Below, piece by piece: positions 1 through 7,286 of a DNA stretch of 27,145 bases (the first letter of the stretch is position 1; each line of letters begins with the position of its first letter). Both the position numbers and the translations under genes were made by a program. The stretch comes from Bacteroidales bacterium (GTDB lineage Bacteria; Bacteroidota; Bacteroidia; Bacteroidales; F082), in contig CAAGIO010000001.1 in the NCBI GenBank assembly GCA_900769945.1, forward strand, positions 1 to 27,145, read 5' to 3'. Below the pieces are notes generated by a model, which was given only the letters and a program-made list of their open reading frames with translations, had not been told where the DNA came from and made no database searches.

Positions 1-1
1 G

Positions 2-1999
2 CTTGACTACTTCCCGTTCCGGTACATTGACCGTTCGAGGATACACAAGGTTAGCCAGATTTGTGACGACAGCGTGTATTATCAGCTTGTTGGCACTGTT
101 AGCAACATGCAGACATTTGGTTCTCCGAGGGTTACGCGTATCACCGCTACCTTCACCGACGACACGGGCTCAATAGAATTAGTGTGGTTTAAGGGTTTAA
201 AATGGATAAAAAACCGTTTCACGCCGGGAAAGAAATATCTTATTTTCGGGAAGGCAAGTGTCTTCAACAACCGTTTCAACTTCACCCACCCCGATATTGA
301 AGATTATGACCCAACCGACACCGTTGTAGGAGAGTCGCTCCAAGGAGTGTATAACACAACTGAAAAGATGAAGAACTCCGGCATGGGAACCAAGCAGTTA
401 GCAAAAATCATCAAGACCTGCGTCCTTCAAGTATGGAACCTTATCCCGGAAGTGCTGCCCGAAAGCTTAGTTCTTCAGGACAAACTTTATTCTCGTAAGG
501 AGGCTTATTACAAGATACACCTGCCATCGGACAGCACCGACATTCAGCAAGCTACCACAAGGCTAAAATATGAAGAGCATTTCTTCTTCCAACTACGCCT
601 CCTTATACATAAGAAAGACAGGGAAAGAAACACTAAAAGCGTTGTATTTCAATCTGTTGGAGATTATTTCAACACGTTTTACAAAGAACATCTGCCCTTC
701 CCGCTCACCAATGCGCAGAAAAGGGTGATTAAAGAAATCCGTGCCGATCTGAAGAGCGGACACCAGATGAACCGCCTGTTACAAGGCGACGTCGGAAGCG
801 GCAAGACCATTGTAGCACTGATGATTATGCTTTTAGCCCTCGACAACGGTTTTCAGGCAGCACTGATGGCTCCAACAGAAATACTCGCCACACAACACTT
901 CGAGACTGTGAGGACACAACTCAACGGAATGGGTGTAAAAGTCGCGCTGCTCACAGGAAGCACCAAGACAGCGGAAAGGAAAAAGATTCTCTCCGAACTC
1001 GCGAACGGCGACTTACAAATCATCATAGGCACTCACGCACTCATTGAAGATACTGTGGTTTTCAAGAACTTAGGACTATGTATCATTGATGAGCAGCACC
1101 GTTTTGGCGTGGCACAGCGAGCCTCGTTCTGGGATAAGACCCCGTTCCCGCCACACACTCTCGTCATGACAGCGACGCCTATCCCAAGGACGCTCGCCAT
1201 GACACAATACGGCGACCTCGATGTCTCGAAAATCGATGAGCTACCTCCCGGAAGGAAACCCGTGAAAACCATGCACGTCTTCCAAGAACAACGCCTCTCA
1301 ATAATTGGCTTCATGAAGAAACAGATAGCCGAAGGCCGACAGATATACGTCGTCTTCCCCCTCATCAAGGAGTCGGAGAAGATGGACCTCATCAACCTAC
1401 AAGAAGGCTACGAGGCCATGCTGCGCGATTTCCCTGAGCCTCAATATCATATAAGCGTGGTGCACGGACAGATGAAAGCCGAAGACAAAGACTGGGAGAT
1501 GCAGCGTTTCGTTAGAGGCGAGACACACATCATGATTGCCACCACCGTGATTGAGGTCGGCGTCAACGTGCCAAACGCCTCCGTCATGATTATTGAAAAC
1601 GCAAACAGGTTCGGGCTCTCACAACTCCATCAGCTCAGAGGCCGCGTCGGACGAGGCGCCGACCAATCCTATTGTATCCTTATCACCGACCATAAACTTA
1701 CAGGTGAAGGCAAAAAAAGGATGGAGACAATGGTTAGAACCAATGACGGTTTCGAAATCGCTGAAGCCGACCTACAACTCCGCGGACCGGGCGAGACACA
1801 AGGCACACGACAATCAGGCATGATAGAAATGAAAATCGGCGACTTCCAATATGACGAGCCTATCATCAGACACACAAGAAGAATGGCTTCTCTTCTTCTC
1901 GACGACGACCCTACCCTATCAAAACCACAACACCTCGCAACAAAACACTATTTCTCAAAATGCTTCGAGAAGGACTTCGACTGGAGCAGAATAGGATAA
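2..1999 (+). CDS. recG: ATP-dependent DNA helicase RecG (5' end outside window)
   Basis: RecG remodels stalled replication forks and Holliday junctions in the cytoplasm. The frame is open from base 2, and the residues before the first usable start (GTG at 74) read LDYFPFRYIDRS, which is RecG wedge-domain sequence. The gene therefore begins left of the window and lacks only a few dozen N-terminal residues. Visible in order: OB-fold wedge domain; helicase Walker A LLQGDVGSGKT (about base 778); DEQH box in IIDEQHRFGVAQR (about 1083); TATPIPRTLAM; motif VI QLRGRVGRG (about 1636); and the RecG C-terminal signature LQLRGPGETQGTRQSG (about 1774). It ends in a spacer that converges on the deacetylase gene. 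The family assignment is firm; the true start cannot be seen. Confidence 0.97.
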   Translation, partial: LDYFPFRYIDRSRIHKVSQICDDSVYYQLVGTVSNMQTFGSPRVTRITATFTDDTGSIELVWFKGLKWIKNRFTPGKKYLIFGKASVFNNRFNFTHPDIEDYDPTDTVVGESLQGVYNTTEKMKNSGMGTKQLAKIIKTCVLQVWNLIPEVLPESLVLQDKLYSRKEAYYKIHLPSDSTDIQQATTRLKYEEHFFFQLRLLIHKKDRERNTKSVVFQSVGDYFNTFYKEHLPFPLTNAQKRVIKEIRADLKSGHQMNRLLQGDVGSGKTIVALMIMLLALDNGFQAALMAPTEILATQHFETVRTQLNGMGVKVALLTGSTKTAERKKILSELANGDLQIIIGTHALIEDTVVFKNLGLCIIDEQHRFGVAQRASFWDKTPFPPHTLVMTATPIPRTLAMTQYGDLDVSKIDELPPGRKPVKTMHVFQEQRLSIIGFMKKQIAEGRQIYVVFPLIKESEKMDLINLQEGYEAMLRDFPEPQYHISVVHGQMKAEDKDWEMQRFVRGETHIMIATTVIEVGVNVPNASVMIIENANRFGLSQLHQLRGRVGRGADQSYCILITDHKLTGEGKKRMETMVRTNDGFEIAEADLQLRGPGETQGTRQSGMIEMKIGDFQYDEPIIRHTRRMASLLLDDDPTLSKPQHLATKHYFSKCFEKDFDWSRIG

Positions 2000-2209
2000 A
2001 ATGTGTATCTTTATTCAAATTACCTTATCCTAACAAATGTTAACATTGTTAACACACTTATACAATTTCTTCTCTACTTGTACGCCAAACAGTTAACAAT
2101 TATTAACAAATCACTGATAATCAAGAGAGAATAATATAAGACATTAAATCCATTTTTATCCCTATGGAAAGGTCATTATTAAAGCTTAACGTTCAATCAT
2201 CATCATAAA
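2000..2209. other. AT-rich convergent spacer with clustered GTTAAC motifs
   Basis: This 210-base gene-free spacer separates the ends of recG and the deacetylase gene. It contains a perfect 12-base palindrome AATGTTAACATT (2036-2047), further GTTAAC copies at 2048-2053 and 2092-2097, and ATTAAC at 2102-2107. A weak inverted repeat, AGGATAA (1993-1999) with TTATCCT (2025-2031), brackets the recG stop, but its loop is too long to be a convincing terminator. No coding sequence or RNA gene was recognised. Confidence 0.5.
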
Positions 2210-2857
2210 TCATTCACTATATCTTTGATTATCAACGGTAATTGGAAGGAAGTCAAAGCCGTTTTCAGAATAATGCCTTAACACTCTCGGCAAGGCGGAA
2301 ATCATGTTTGAGAAGGCTTTCTCGCTATCGTGGAAGGTAACAATTGCGCCATCTCCGGCATTTTCAATGACGTTATGAAAGACAGCGTCAGGCGACAACG
2401 ATTTGTCCCAATCGTATGCAATGACCGTCCAAGCCACAGGAACAATATTCGGGCGCGCCGCCTTTATCCCACGCAGCTGAGAATATCTGACCCTCCCATG
2501 TGGAGGTCTAAACAAATCAGAACCAACAAGTTGACAAGCGTCAAGCACTGACCGGATATATGTATTGTCATCAGTTTTCCAACCATTCTCATGATTAAAG
2601 GAGTGACAACCCACAGCATGACCTCTTGATTTCAGCAACTCGAATGTGTCAGGATATTTTAACACATTGTTCCCTACGCAGAAAAAGGTGGCTTTTGCAT
2701 TAAAATCTTCAAGAATATCAATCACTTGAGGGGTGATAGTCGGATGAGGACCATCGTCAAAGGTAAGATAGATGCACTTCTTTTCCCTCTTAGGCATCTG
2801 CCAAAGCATTGAAGGATAAAACATCCTCAGAAAGGCACAAGGTTTAATCAATCTCAT
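2210..2857 (-). CDS. Polysaccharide deacetylase family protein (NodB/CE4 fold)
   Basis: This is a CE4-type metal-dependent deacetylase of 215 residues, expected to remove acetyl groups from a polysaccharide or peptidoglycan sugar; the substrate is not evident. Counting from the ATG at 2857: motif 1 TFDDGP (32-37, Asp34/Asp35), motif 2 H85xxxH89 in GCHSFNHE, motif 3 RPPHGR (117-122), the D149-W150 pair, and motif 5 histidine H176 in VTFHDSE. All usual metal and catalytic positions appear present. An upstream ATG at 2884 would add nine residues, but a -7 box (2863-2870) lies between the two. The shorter N-terminus (MRLIKPCAFLRMFYP) also resembles the usual family start, so 2857 is preferred. 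No signal peptide is obvious. It stands alone, divergent from gpmA. Confidence 0.9.
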   Translation of the reverse strand: MRLIKPCAFLRMFYPSMLWQMPKREKKCIYLTFDDGPHPTITPQVIDILEDFNAKATFFCVGNNVLKYPDTFELLKSRGHAVGCHSFNHENGWKTDDNTYIRSVLDACQLVGSDLFRPPHGRVRYSQLRGIKAARPNIVPVAWTVIAYDWDKSLSPDAVFHNVIENAGDGAIVTFHDSEKAFSNMISALPRVLRHYSENGFDFLPITVDNQRYSE

Positions 2858-2862
2858 ATTTG

Positions 2863-2870
2863 CAAAATTA
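2863..2870 (-). promoter_or_regulatory. -7 box (TAatTTTG) for the deacetylase gene
   Basis: Read on the minus strand this is TAATTTTG, matching the Bacteroidetes -7 consensus TAnnTTTG. Only five bases (CAAAT) separate it from the ATG at 2857, so transcription would begin at or next to the start codon. A clear -33 TTTG at the standard spacing is not seen. Confidence 0.55.
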
Positions 2871-2905
2871 TGAATAATAAACATATATCCAATTCAAAAA
2901 AAGCC

Positions 2906-2913
2906 TATATTTG
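2906..2913 (+). promoter_or_regulatory. -7 box (TAtaTTTG) for gpmA
   Basis: TATATTTG matches the Bacteroidetes -7 consensus and lies 19 bases before the gpmA ATG. The predicted leader is short, roughly a dozen bases. It probably drives the gpmA-phosphatase-TatD-TcdA run. Confidence 0.6.
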
Positions 2914-2932
2914 CAAAAAATTGTGAATAAAA

Positions 2933-3679
2933 ATGAAGAAACTTATTTTGATACGCCACGGTGAAAGCGAGTGGAACAAATTAAACCTTTTTACAGGTTG
3001 GACAAATGTTGATTTAACAGAGAACGGCATTCAGGAGGCACTTGCAGCAGGCAAAGAGTTGAAGGCCGCAGGATATAAGCCAGAGATTTGCTTCACATCT
3101 TATTTAAAAAGAGCGATAAAGACATTAAACAACGTCCTTGACGCAATGGACATGGATTGGCTGCCTGTCAACAAGTCGTGGAGACTTAACGAGAAGAGCT
3201 ACGGTCAACTACAGGGTTCAAACAAGGTTGAGATGGCTAAGAAATATGGTGATGAGCAGGTGAAGTTATGGAGACGCTCATTTGACGTACAGCCTCCTGC
3301 GCTCGACTTGCACGACCCGAAAAGCCCGCGCATGGACGAGAGATATGCAGAGCTTACCGACGAGCAGATTCCTCTGACAGAATCATTGAAAGACACCATC
3401 AACCGCCTCATGCCTTATTATAAAGAGGTGATTCTGAAGGCATTCGACAATCATGACCAAGTAATGGTAGTTGCACACGGCAACAGCCTCCGCGGCATAG
3501 TAAAAGAATTACGCGGCATGTCGGAAAAAGAAATCATAGAGTTCAACATCCCTACAGCAACACCTTATATCTTTGAGTTTGATGACAATATGAACCTTGT
3601 CAACCATTTCTTCCTCGGCAACCAAGAAGAGATAGCGAAAAAGATGCAGAGCGTCGCAAACCAAGGGAAAGCCAAATAA
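2933..3679 (+). CDS. gpmA: 2,3-bisphosphoglycerate-dependent phosphoglycerate mutase
   Basis: This glycolytic/gluconeogenic enzyme interconverts 3- and 2-phosphoglycerate through a phosphohistidine intermediate. The 248-residue length is close to that of E. coli GpmA (250). The N-terminal signature IRHGESEWN carries the phosphorylated His9 and Arg8; the second active-site histidine is His182 in VVAHGNSLRG. Further family motifs are FTGWTNVDLT (about 21-30) and RLNEKSYGQLQG. The first gene of a same-strand run, it is followed after 16 bases by a metallophosphatase. It has its own -7 box and no evident Shine-Dalgarno site, as is usual in this phylum. Confidence 0.97.
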   Translation: MKKLILIRHGESEWNKLNLFTGWTNVDLTENGIQEALAAGKELKAAGYKPEICFTSYLKRAIKTLNNVLDAMDMDWLPVNKSWRLNEKSYGQLQGSNKVEMAKKYGDEQVKLWRRSFDVQPPALDLHDPKSPRMDERYAELTDEQIPLTESLKDTINRLMPYYKEVILKAFDNHDQVMVVAHGNSLRGIVKELRGMSEKEIIEFNIPTATPYIFEFDDNMNLVNHFFLGNQEEIAKKMQSVANQGKAK

Positions 3680-3695
3680 ACTTTAACATCTTTTT

Positions 3696-4397
3696 ATGGG
3701 CAGGAGGTGGGTGATACCAGATATTCATGGCTGCATTAACACTTTGACGCAGTTGGTTGAAAATAATATCAGATTAACAAAGGAGGACTCTATCTTCTTC
3801 CTCGGAGATTATATCGATAGAGGTCCTGACGGGAAAGGGGTGATTGACTACCTCATCGACCTGAAAGAAAAAGGATACGATGTTAATTACCTTATTGGTA
3901 ATCATGAGGATTATTGCATAAACGCATATCAAAAGGACCAAGGCAGGATTCTCTTCAAGAGCAGCATCCAGAAGGAATGGGAGAATCATGGAGCGAAGGC
4001 CACATTAGCAAGCTTCGGCGTGAAACATGTGCGCGACATCGACAAGAAATATATCGACTTCATGCGTAACGGCAAGTTCTTCATAGAGTTAGAAGAATAC
4101 ATCCTCGTGCATGCAGGAATGAACTTCCATATCACTAACCCTTTTGAGGACACAAAATCGATGCTATGGGCAAGAGACTTTAAGGTTGACCCTATAAAAA
4201 TCGGGGGGAAGAAGATTATTCACGGGCATATTCCAGTGGAATACAGCATGATAGACCTATTTGTAAATTCTGAAGGATATAACTTCATCGCACTCGACAA
4301 CGGGGTGTATTACCAGAACAAAGCCGGATTCGGCAACCTGATGGCATTAGAGTTAAACAGCAAAGAGCTGATAGCGCAACCGAACATCGATTATTGA
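3696..4397 (+). CDS. Metallophosphoesterase (PPP-type serine/threonine phosphatase family)
   Basis: A calcineurin-like dinuclear-metal phosphatase of 233 residues, resembling bacterial PPP-family phosphatases (PrpA/ApaH-like group). Metal-binding motifs are complete: D9-I-H11-G, GDYIDRG (Asp38, Asp41, Arg42), GNHED (Asn69, His70), VHAG in the middle, and HGHIP towards the C-terminus. The substrate could be a phosphoprotein or a small phosphoester; the sequence does not decide this. It starts 16 bases after gpmA and its stop shares one base with the ATG of the TatD-like gene, so it is probably co-transcribed and translationally coupled with both neighbours. No signal peptide, so cytoplasmic. 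Confidence 0.9.
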   Translation: MGRRWVIPDIHGCINTLTQLVENNIRLTKEDSIFFLGDYIDRGPDGKGVIDYLIDLKEKGYDVNYLIGNHEDYCINAYQKDQGRILFKSSIQKEWENHGAKATLASFGVKHVRDIDKKYIDFMRNGKFFIELEEYILVHAGMNFHITNPFEDTKSMLWARDFKVDPIKIGGKKIIHGHIPVEYSMIDLFVNSEGYNFIALDNGVYYQNKAGFGNLMALELNSKELIAQPNIDY

Positions 4398-5062
4398 TGT
4401 ATATTGATATTCATACACATAACCAACACGATAGCGACAATGTTATCAAGATAGTGAATATCAGTCCTATCGAGTTAGAAAGAAGAGACGTTCATAAGGG
4501 CGTCTCTACCTTTTTCTCGGTGGGAGTGCATCCTTGGGAGGCGGCGAAGGGAGCTGTGGTGACGAGGCATCACACGGAGGTAGCAACATTTTCGAGCGTG
4601 ATAGCATTAGGCGAGGCGGGGCTCGACAAGACGCACCCTAACAGTGAAAGGCAGATGGAAGTGTTCCTACAGATGATACACTTATCGGAAACAAACCGTA
4701 AGCCATTGATAATCCATGCAGTACGCTCATATCCCGAAATAATAGAGACACGGAAACTATCTAAAGCCAAGATGCCTTGGATCATACATTCCTTCCAAGG
4801 CACAAAAGAGAGTGCTAAACAATTGTTGAGGCACAACATTTTTCTTTCAGTTGGTGAGATTCTTTTTAACAAAAAGAGAGAGGAGCGAGCCATCGAGCTA
4901 TTAGAGGCGATTCCGGAAGAGAGGCTGTTTCTTGAAACCGATGATTCTGGGAGAGACATTGCAGAAGTGTATGACAAGGCCGCCACATTGATGCGGTGCG
5001 ATATTACACGTTTGAAGGAGCAGATTTATATAAACTTTAAAAAAATTTTTTACAATGAGTGA
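4397..5062 (+). CDS. TatD family metal-dependent hydrolase
   Basis: A TIM-barrel metallohydrolase of the TatD group, whose characterised members are DNases or deoxyribonuclease-like enzymes. Metal ligands fall in the expected order: H6-T-H8 at the N-terminus, Glu73 in GEAGLDK, His107 in IIHAVR, His131 in IIHSFQG, and Asp182 in ETDDS. At 221 residues it is shorter than E. coli TatD (about 260); short versions are common in this phylum. The start is the ATG at 4397, whose A is also the last base of the preceding TGA. A TTG codon at 4394 would add one residue and is less likely. The 3' end overlaps the next gene by eight bases, which indicates translational coupling. Confidence 0.9.
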   Translation: MYIDIHTHNQHDSDNVIKIVNISPIELERRDVHKGVSTFFSVGVHPWEAAKGAVVTRHHTEVATFSSVIALGEAGLDKTHPNSERQMEVFLQMIHLSETNRKPLIIHAVRSYPEIIETRKLSKAKMPWIIHSFQGTKESAKQLLRHNIFLSVGEILFNKKREERAIELLEAIPEERLFLETDDSGRDIAEVYDKAATLMRCDITRLKEQIYINFKKIFYNE

Positions 5063-5777
5063 AGATTGGCAGAATAGGACACATATATTAATAGGTGATG
5101 AGGGCATTGAGAAGTTAAGGAGCGCCCATGTCCTTGTTGTAGGGTTAGGCGGTGTAGGCGGGTATGCAGCGGAGCAGCTGGCTCGCGCGGGCATTGGTGA
5201 GATGACCATCGTTGATTGCGACACCATCAACATCACAAATAAGAACCGTCAGTTATTAGCCCTCGACAGCACTATAGGCAGGCACAAGACCGAGGTGATG
5301 GCAGAGAGGATACGTGACATCAATCCTGAGATAAGGCTACATGTGATGACGCAATACCTTAAGGACCAATCGATTATAGACCTGATGACCCAGAAGTTCG
5401 ATTTTGTCGTAGATGCCATTGACACCTTGGCACCCAAGGTCTTCCTGCTTTACTATGCGGTGCAGAATCACCAGAACATAGTAAGCTGCATGGGAGCGGG
5501 AGGCAAATTCAATCCGGAGAAGATAGAGATTGCCGACATCTCGAAGTCATACAACTGCCGTCTTGCTTTTTATATTCGGAAGCGTCTGCATAGGCTTGGC
5601 ATACGCGAAGGCATCACTGTGGTATTCTCGTCGGAGAAGGTAAATGAGCATGCGTTTGTTGTTGAGGATGAGCACCAAGAGAACAAGATAGCAACGGTTG
5701 GAACGATATCGTATATGCCGGCTATATTCGGTTGTTTCTGTGCCTCGCACGTGATAAACAAACTGTTAGGACGATGA
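5055..5777 (+). CDS. tcdA: tRNA threonylcarbamoyladenosine dehydratase (TcdA/CsdL, ThiF-like)
   Basis: A ThiF/MoeB/E1-like ATP-dependent enzyme. The TcdA branch cyclises N6-threonylcarbamoyladenosine at position 37 of ANN-decoding tRNAs. The nucleotide-binding loop GLGGVGG lies at residues 30-36, followed by the E1 signature region IVDCDTINITNKNRQL with the conserved Asn-Arg-Gln, then DAIDTLAPK and the TcdA-like MGAGGKFNPEKIEIADISK. At 240 residues it is the usual length and lacks the C-terminal ubiquitin-like-protein-handling extensions of MoeB. It overlaps the TatD-like gene by eight bases and ends the run; its stop is only three bases from the stop of the convergent gene at 5781. Confidence 0.9.
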   Translation: MSEDWQNRTHILIGDEGIEKLRSAHVLVVGLGGVGGYAAEQLARAGIGEMTIVDCDTINITNKNRQLLALDSTIGRHKTEVMAERIRDINPEIRLHVMTQYLKDQSIIDLMTQKFDFVVDAIDTLAPKVFLLYYAVQNHQNIVSCMGAGGKFNPEKIEIADISKSYNCRLAFYIRKRLHRLGIREGITVVFSSEKVNEHAFVVEDEHQENKIATVGTISYMPAIFGCFCASHVINKLLGR

Positions 5778-5780
5778 TTA

Positions 5781-6539
5781 TCAACCTACTACAAGGAAGA
5801 CAAAATCATGTCTCTTCTTAATCTCATCTTCGATATGGGCGATATAATGAGTCCTTCTTCCAATATTTGAAATCATTTTTTGAGCCTCGTCATACTCACC
5901 CATCTCACGATAAATCTCCACAATCTCTAAGAAGGCGGCTTCATATTCCTCGTCATCGGGGTTGTATCTGCCTTTTAGAAGTATTAAAAGATGTTTTAGG
6001 TTATCGAGATATTCCTCGTGGTGTTTTCTAAATAGGAAACGACCTTCCAATTGTTTGTTTCTGTTTTTACGCCAGACGTTGAAACTCATCTTTCCAGAGA
6101 GAAGGAAACTGATTCTCATCTGATAGTTGTTGCGTACCAAGTCGTTGAAAGCCCACCACATAAGGCGACGCAGATACAATTCCTTATCCTTATCGTCACC
6201 CACAATCTCAATAAATCTCTTATAATGATCAACGAGAGCTAGGCGGCCTCTGTTGCTGCCAAAATGCACGCCAAAGAAACGCCAATGGTTCCAGTTATAA
6301 TAAGGGGCGTCGGGCTTCACCTTCGTCACTAAAGGCTCAGAATACTCGTTTACCCAGAAATAATGACTGCATGCGGGGCATATCACCACCTTCTGTAATT
6401 CCGTTATATAATTATCATTCAATATCTTACCATCAGAATAAAGCACCGATTTATTTATCATCTCCGACCTGACGATATGCCCTTCGAGCCATGATTTACA
6501 GCAAGGGCACTGCATATAAAAAGTATCGAACTTAATCAT
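5781..6539 (-). CDS. Hypothetical Cys-rich protein, possible zinc ribbon with TPR-like tail
   Basis: Not recognised as a named family. From the ATG at 6539 it is 252 residues. An N-terminal Cys cluster, C11-P-C13-C14, pairs with C54-P-A-C57, which suggests a zinc ribbon of about 50 residues. The middle is rich in aromatic and basic residues (YYNWNHWRFFGVHFG). The C-terminal third is helical, with one TPR-like segment around EIVEIYREMGEYDEAQKMI. No signal peptide or membrane segment. A TTG at 6554 would extend it by five residues into the RNase H gene. The ATG at 6539, one base after the RNase H stop, is preferred and suggests translational coupling. An RNA- or DNA-linked role is a guess from the zinc ribbon and the neighbour only. 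Confidence 0.75.
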   Translation of the reverse strand: MIKFDTFYMQCPCCKSWLEGHIVRSEMINKSVLYSDGKILNDNYITELQKVVICPACSHYFWVNEYSEPLVTKVKPDAPYYNWNHWRFFGVHFGSNRGRLALVDHYKRFIEIVGDDKDKELYLRRLMWWAFNDLVRNNYQMRISFLLSGKMSFNVWRKNRNKQLEGRFLFRKHHEEYLDNLKHLLILLKGRYNPDDEEYEAAFLEIVEIYREMGEYDEAQKMISNIGRRTHYIAHIEDEIKKRHDFVFLVVG

Positions 6540-6540
6540 A

Positions 6541-7167
6541 TTATTTTCTCCCAAAATCCGCTGGTATTTCGCCCCAGACCTCTGTTTTCCATTTATATAT
6601 TGGCACTCTGAAAGAATGACTCTTGAGCCAGTTCTCGGCTCTTTCTATCACCTCGAAGAGATATTTGTTTTTCTCGTTCCTTACAAGTTTTGTCTTACAA
6701 GTTTTTTCTCTCACCCATTTCTGTCCGTTCAAGGAGTCAGAATAGATAGCGTAGTTGAGGTTGTTTTTCTCTTGCCAAGCGAGGCAGTGGACTATAGCGA
6801 GGAACTCCCCGATATTGTTTGTACCACCTTCAAACACAGGGCTTTTGAACAGTTCCTGACCGGTATCGACGAAGACACCTCTATATTCCATTTTTCCGGG
6901 GTTGCCGGAGCAGGCGGCATCGACGGCGATAGTGTTCGCCAAGGGGCGGGGAGCATCAGACGGCAGAGCGTCCAAGGATTTCACCTCGTTGCCTTTATCG
7001 AAGTAGAGCAAATGATCCGACTTAAAAGCATTTTCAGCGGAGGCTCTATCCGGGAATCCCTTATACAAGGCTCCCTTGAAGCCCTCGATCTGTTTTCGGC
7101 ATTCGTCCCAGCTGGTAAAGACACCAACATTCCTTCCGCGCCAGACTGTATAAAACTTGTTTTTCAT
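6541..7167 (-). CDS. Ribonuclease HI with N-terminal viroplasmin-like RNA/hybrid-binding domain
   Basis: Degrades the RNA strand of RNA-DNA hybrids. Residues 3-48 form a caulimovirus viroplasmin-type domain (FYTVWRGRNVGVFTSWDEC...YKGF), the module that helps eukaryotic RNase H1 bind hybrids. A linker follows, then the RNase H fold from about 78: Asp83 in AVDAACSGNPG, Glu121 in GGTNNIGEF, Asp144 in IYSDS, and Asp204 in IPADFGRK. The catalytic DEDD set is complete. The 208-residue length fits this bacterial domain fusion. The ATG at 7167 lies only four bases after a strong -7 box. The Cys-rich gene at 6539 follows immediately, so the two probably form a bicistronic unit. Confidence 0.93.
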   Translation of the reverse strand: MKNKFYTVWRGRNVGVFTSWDECRKQIEGFKGALYKGFPDRASAENAFKSDHLLYFDKGNEVKSLDALPSDAPRPLANTIAVDAACSGNPGKMEYRGVFVDTGQELFKSPVFEGGTNNIGEFLAIVHCLAWQEKNNLNYAIYSDSLNGQKWVREKTCKTKLVRNEKNKYLFEVIERAENWLKSHSFRVPIYKWKTEVWGEIPADFGRK

Positions 7168-7171
7168 GTGG

Positions 7172-7179
7172 CAAAGATA
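7172..7179 (-). promoter_or_regulatory. -7 box (TAtcTTTG) for the RNase H gene
   Basis: On the minus strand the order is TATCTTTG, CCAC, ATG. The box matches TAnnTTTG exactly and ends four bases before the start codon, implying a leaderless or nearly leaderless transcript. No -33 TTTG is seen at the usual spacing. Confidence 0.6.
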
Positions 7180-7218
7180 GAAATTTTTTTGAGAGGAAAA
7201 GAAAAAGTCGGGAAAGAA

Positions 7219-7248
7219 AGAGCCACGAAATACTAACTCCGTGGCTCT
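7219..7248 (-). terminator. Hairpin terminator after mutB
   Basis: A perfect nine-base-pair inverted repeat, AGAGCCACG (7219-7227) and CGTGGCTCT (7240-7248), encloses a 12-base loop. On the minus strand it follows the mutB stop by about 40 bases and runs into a T-rich stretch (TTTCTTTCCC), fitting an intrinsic terminator for the mutase operon. A second, seven-base-pair inverted repeat, AGTAAGC (7266-7272) and GCTTACT (7285-7291), spans the mutB stop codon itself. Confidence 0.7.
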
Positions 7249-7286
7249 ATATATTAATAAGGTATAGTAAGCTATGAAAGGGAGGC

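Noticed and set aside
6616..7236. A 206-codon plus-strand frame opposite the RNase H gene
   Set aside because: It mirrors the RNase H coding sequence, has no promoter or family signature, and the opposite strand encodes a complete catalytic domain.
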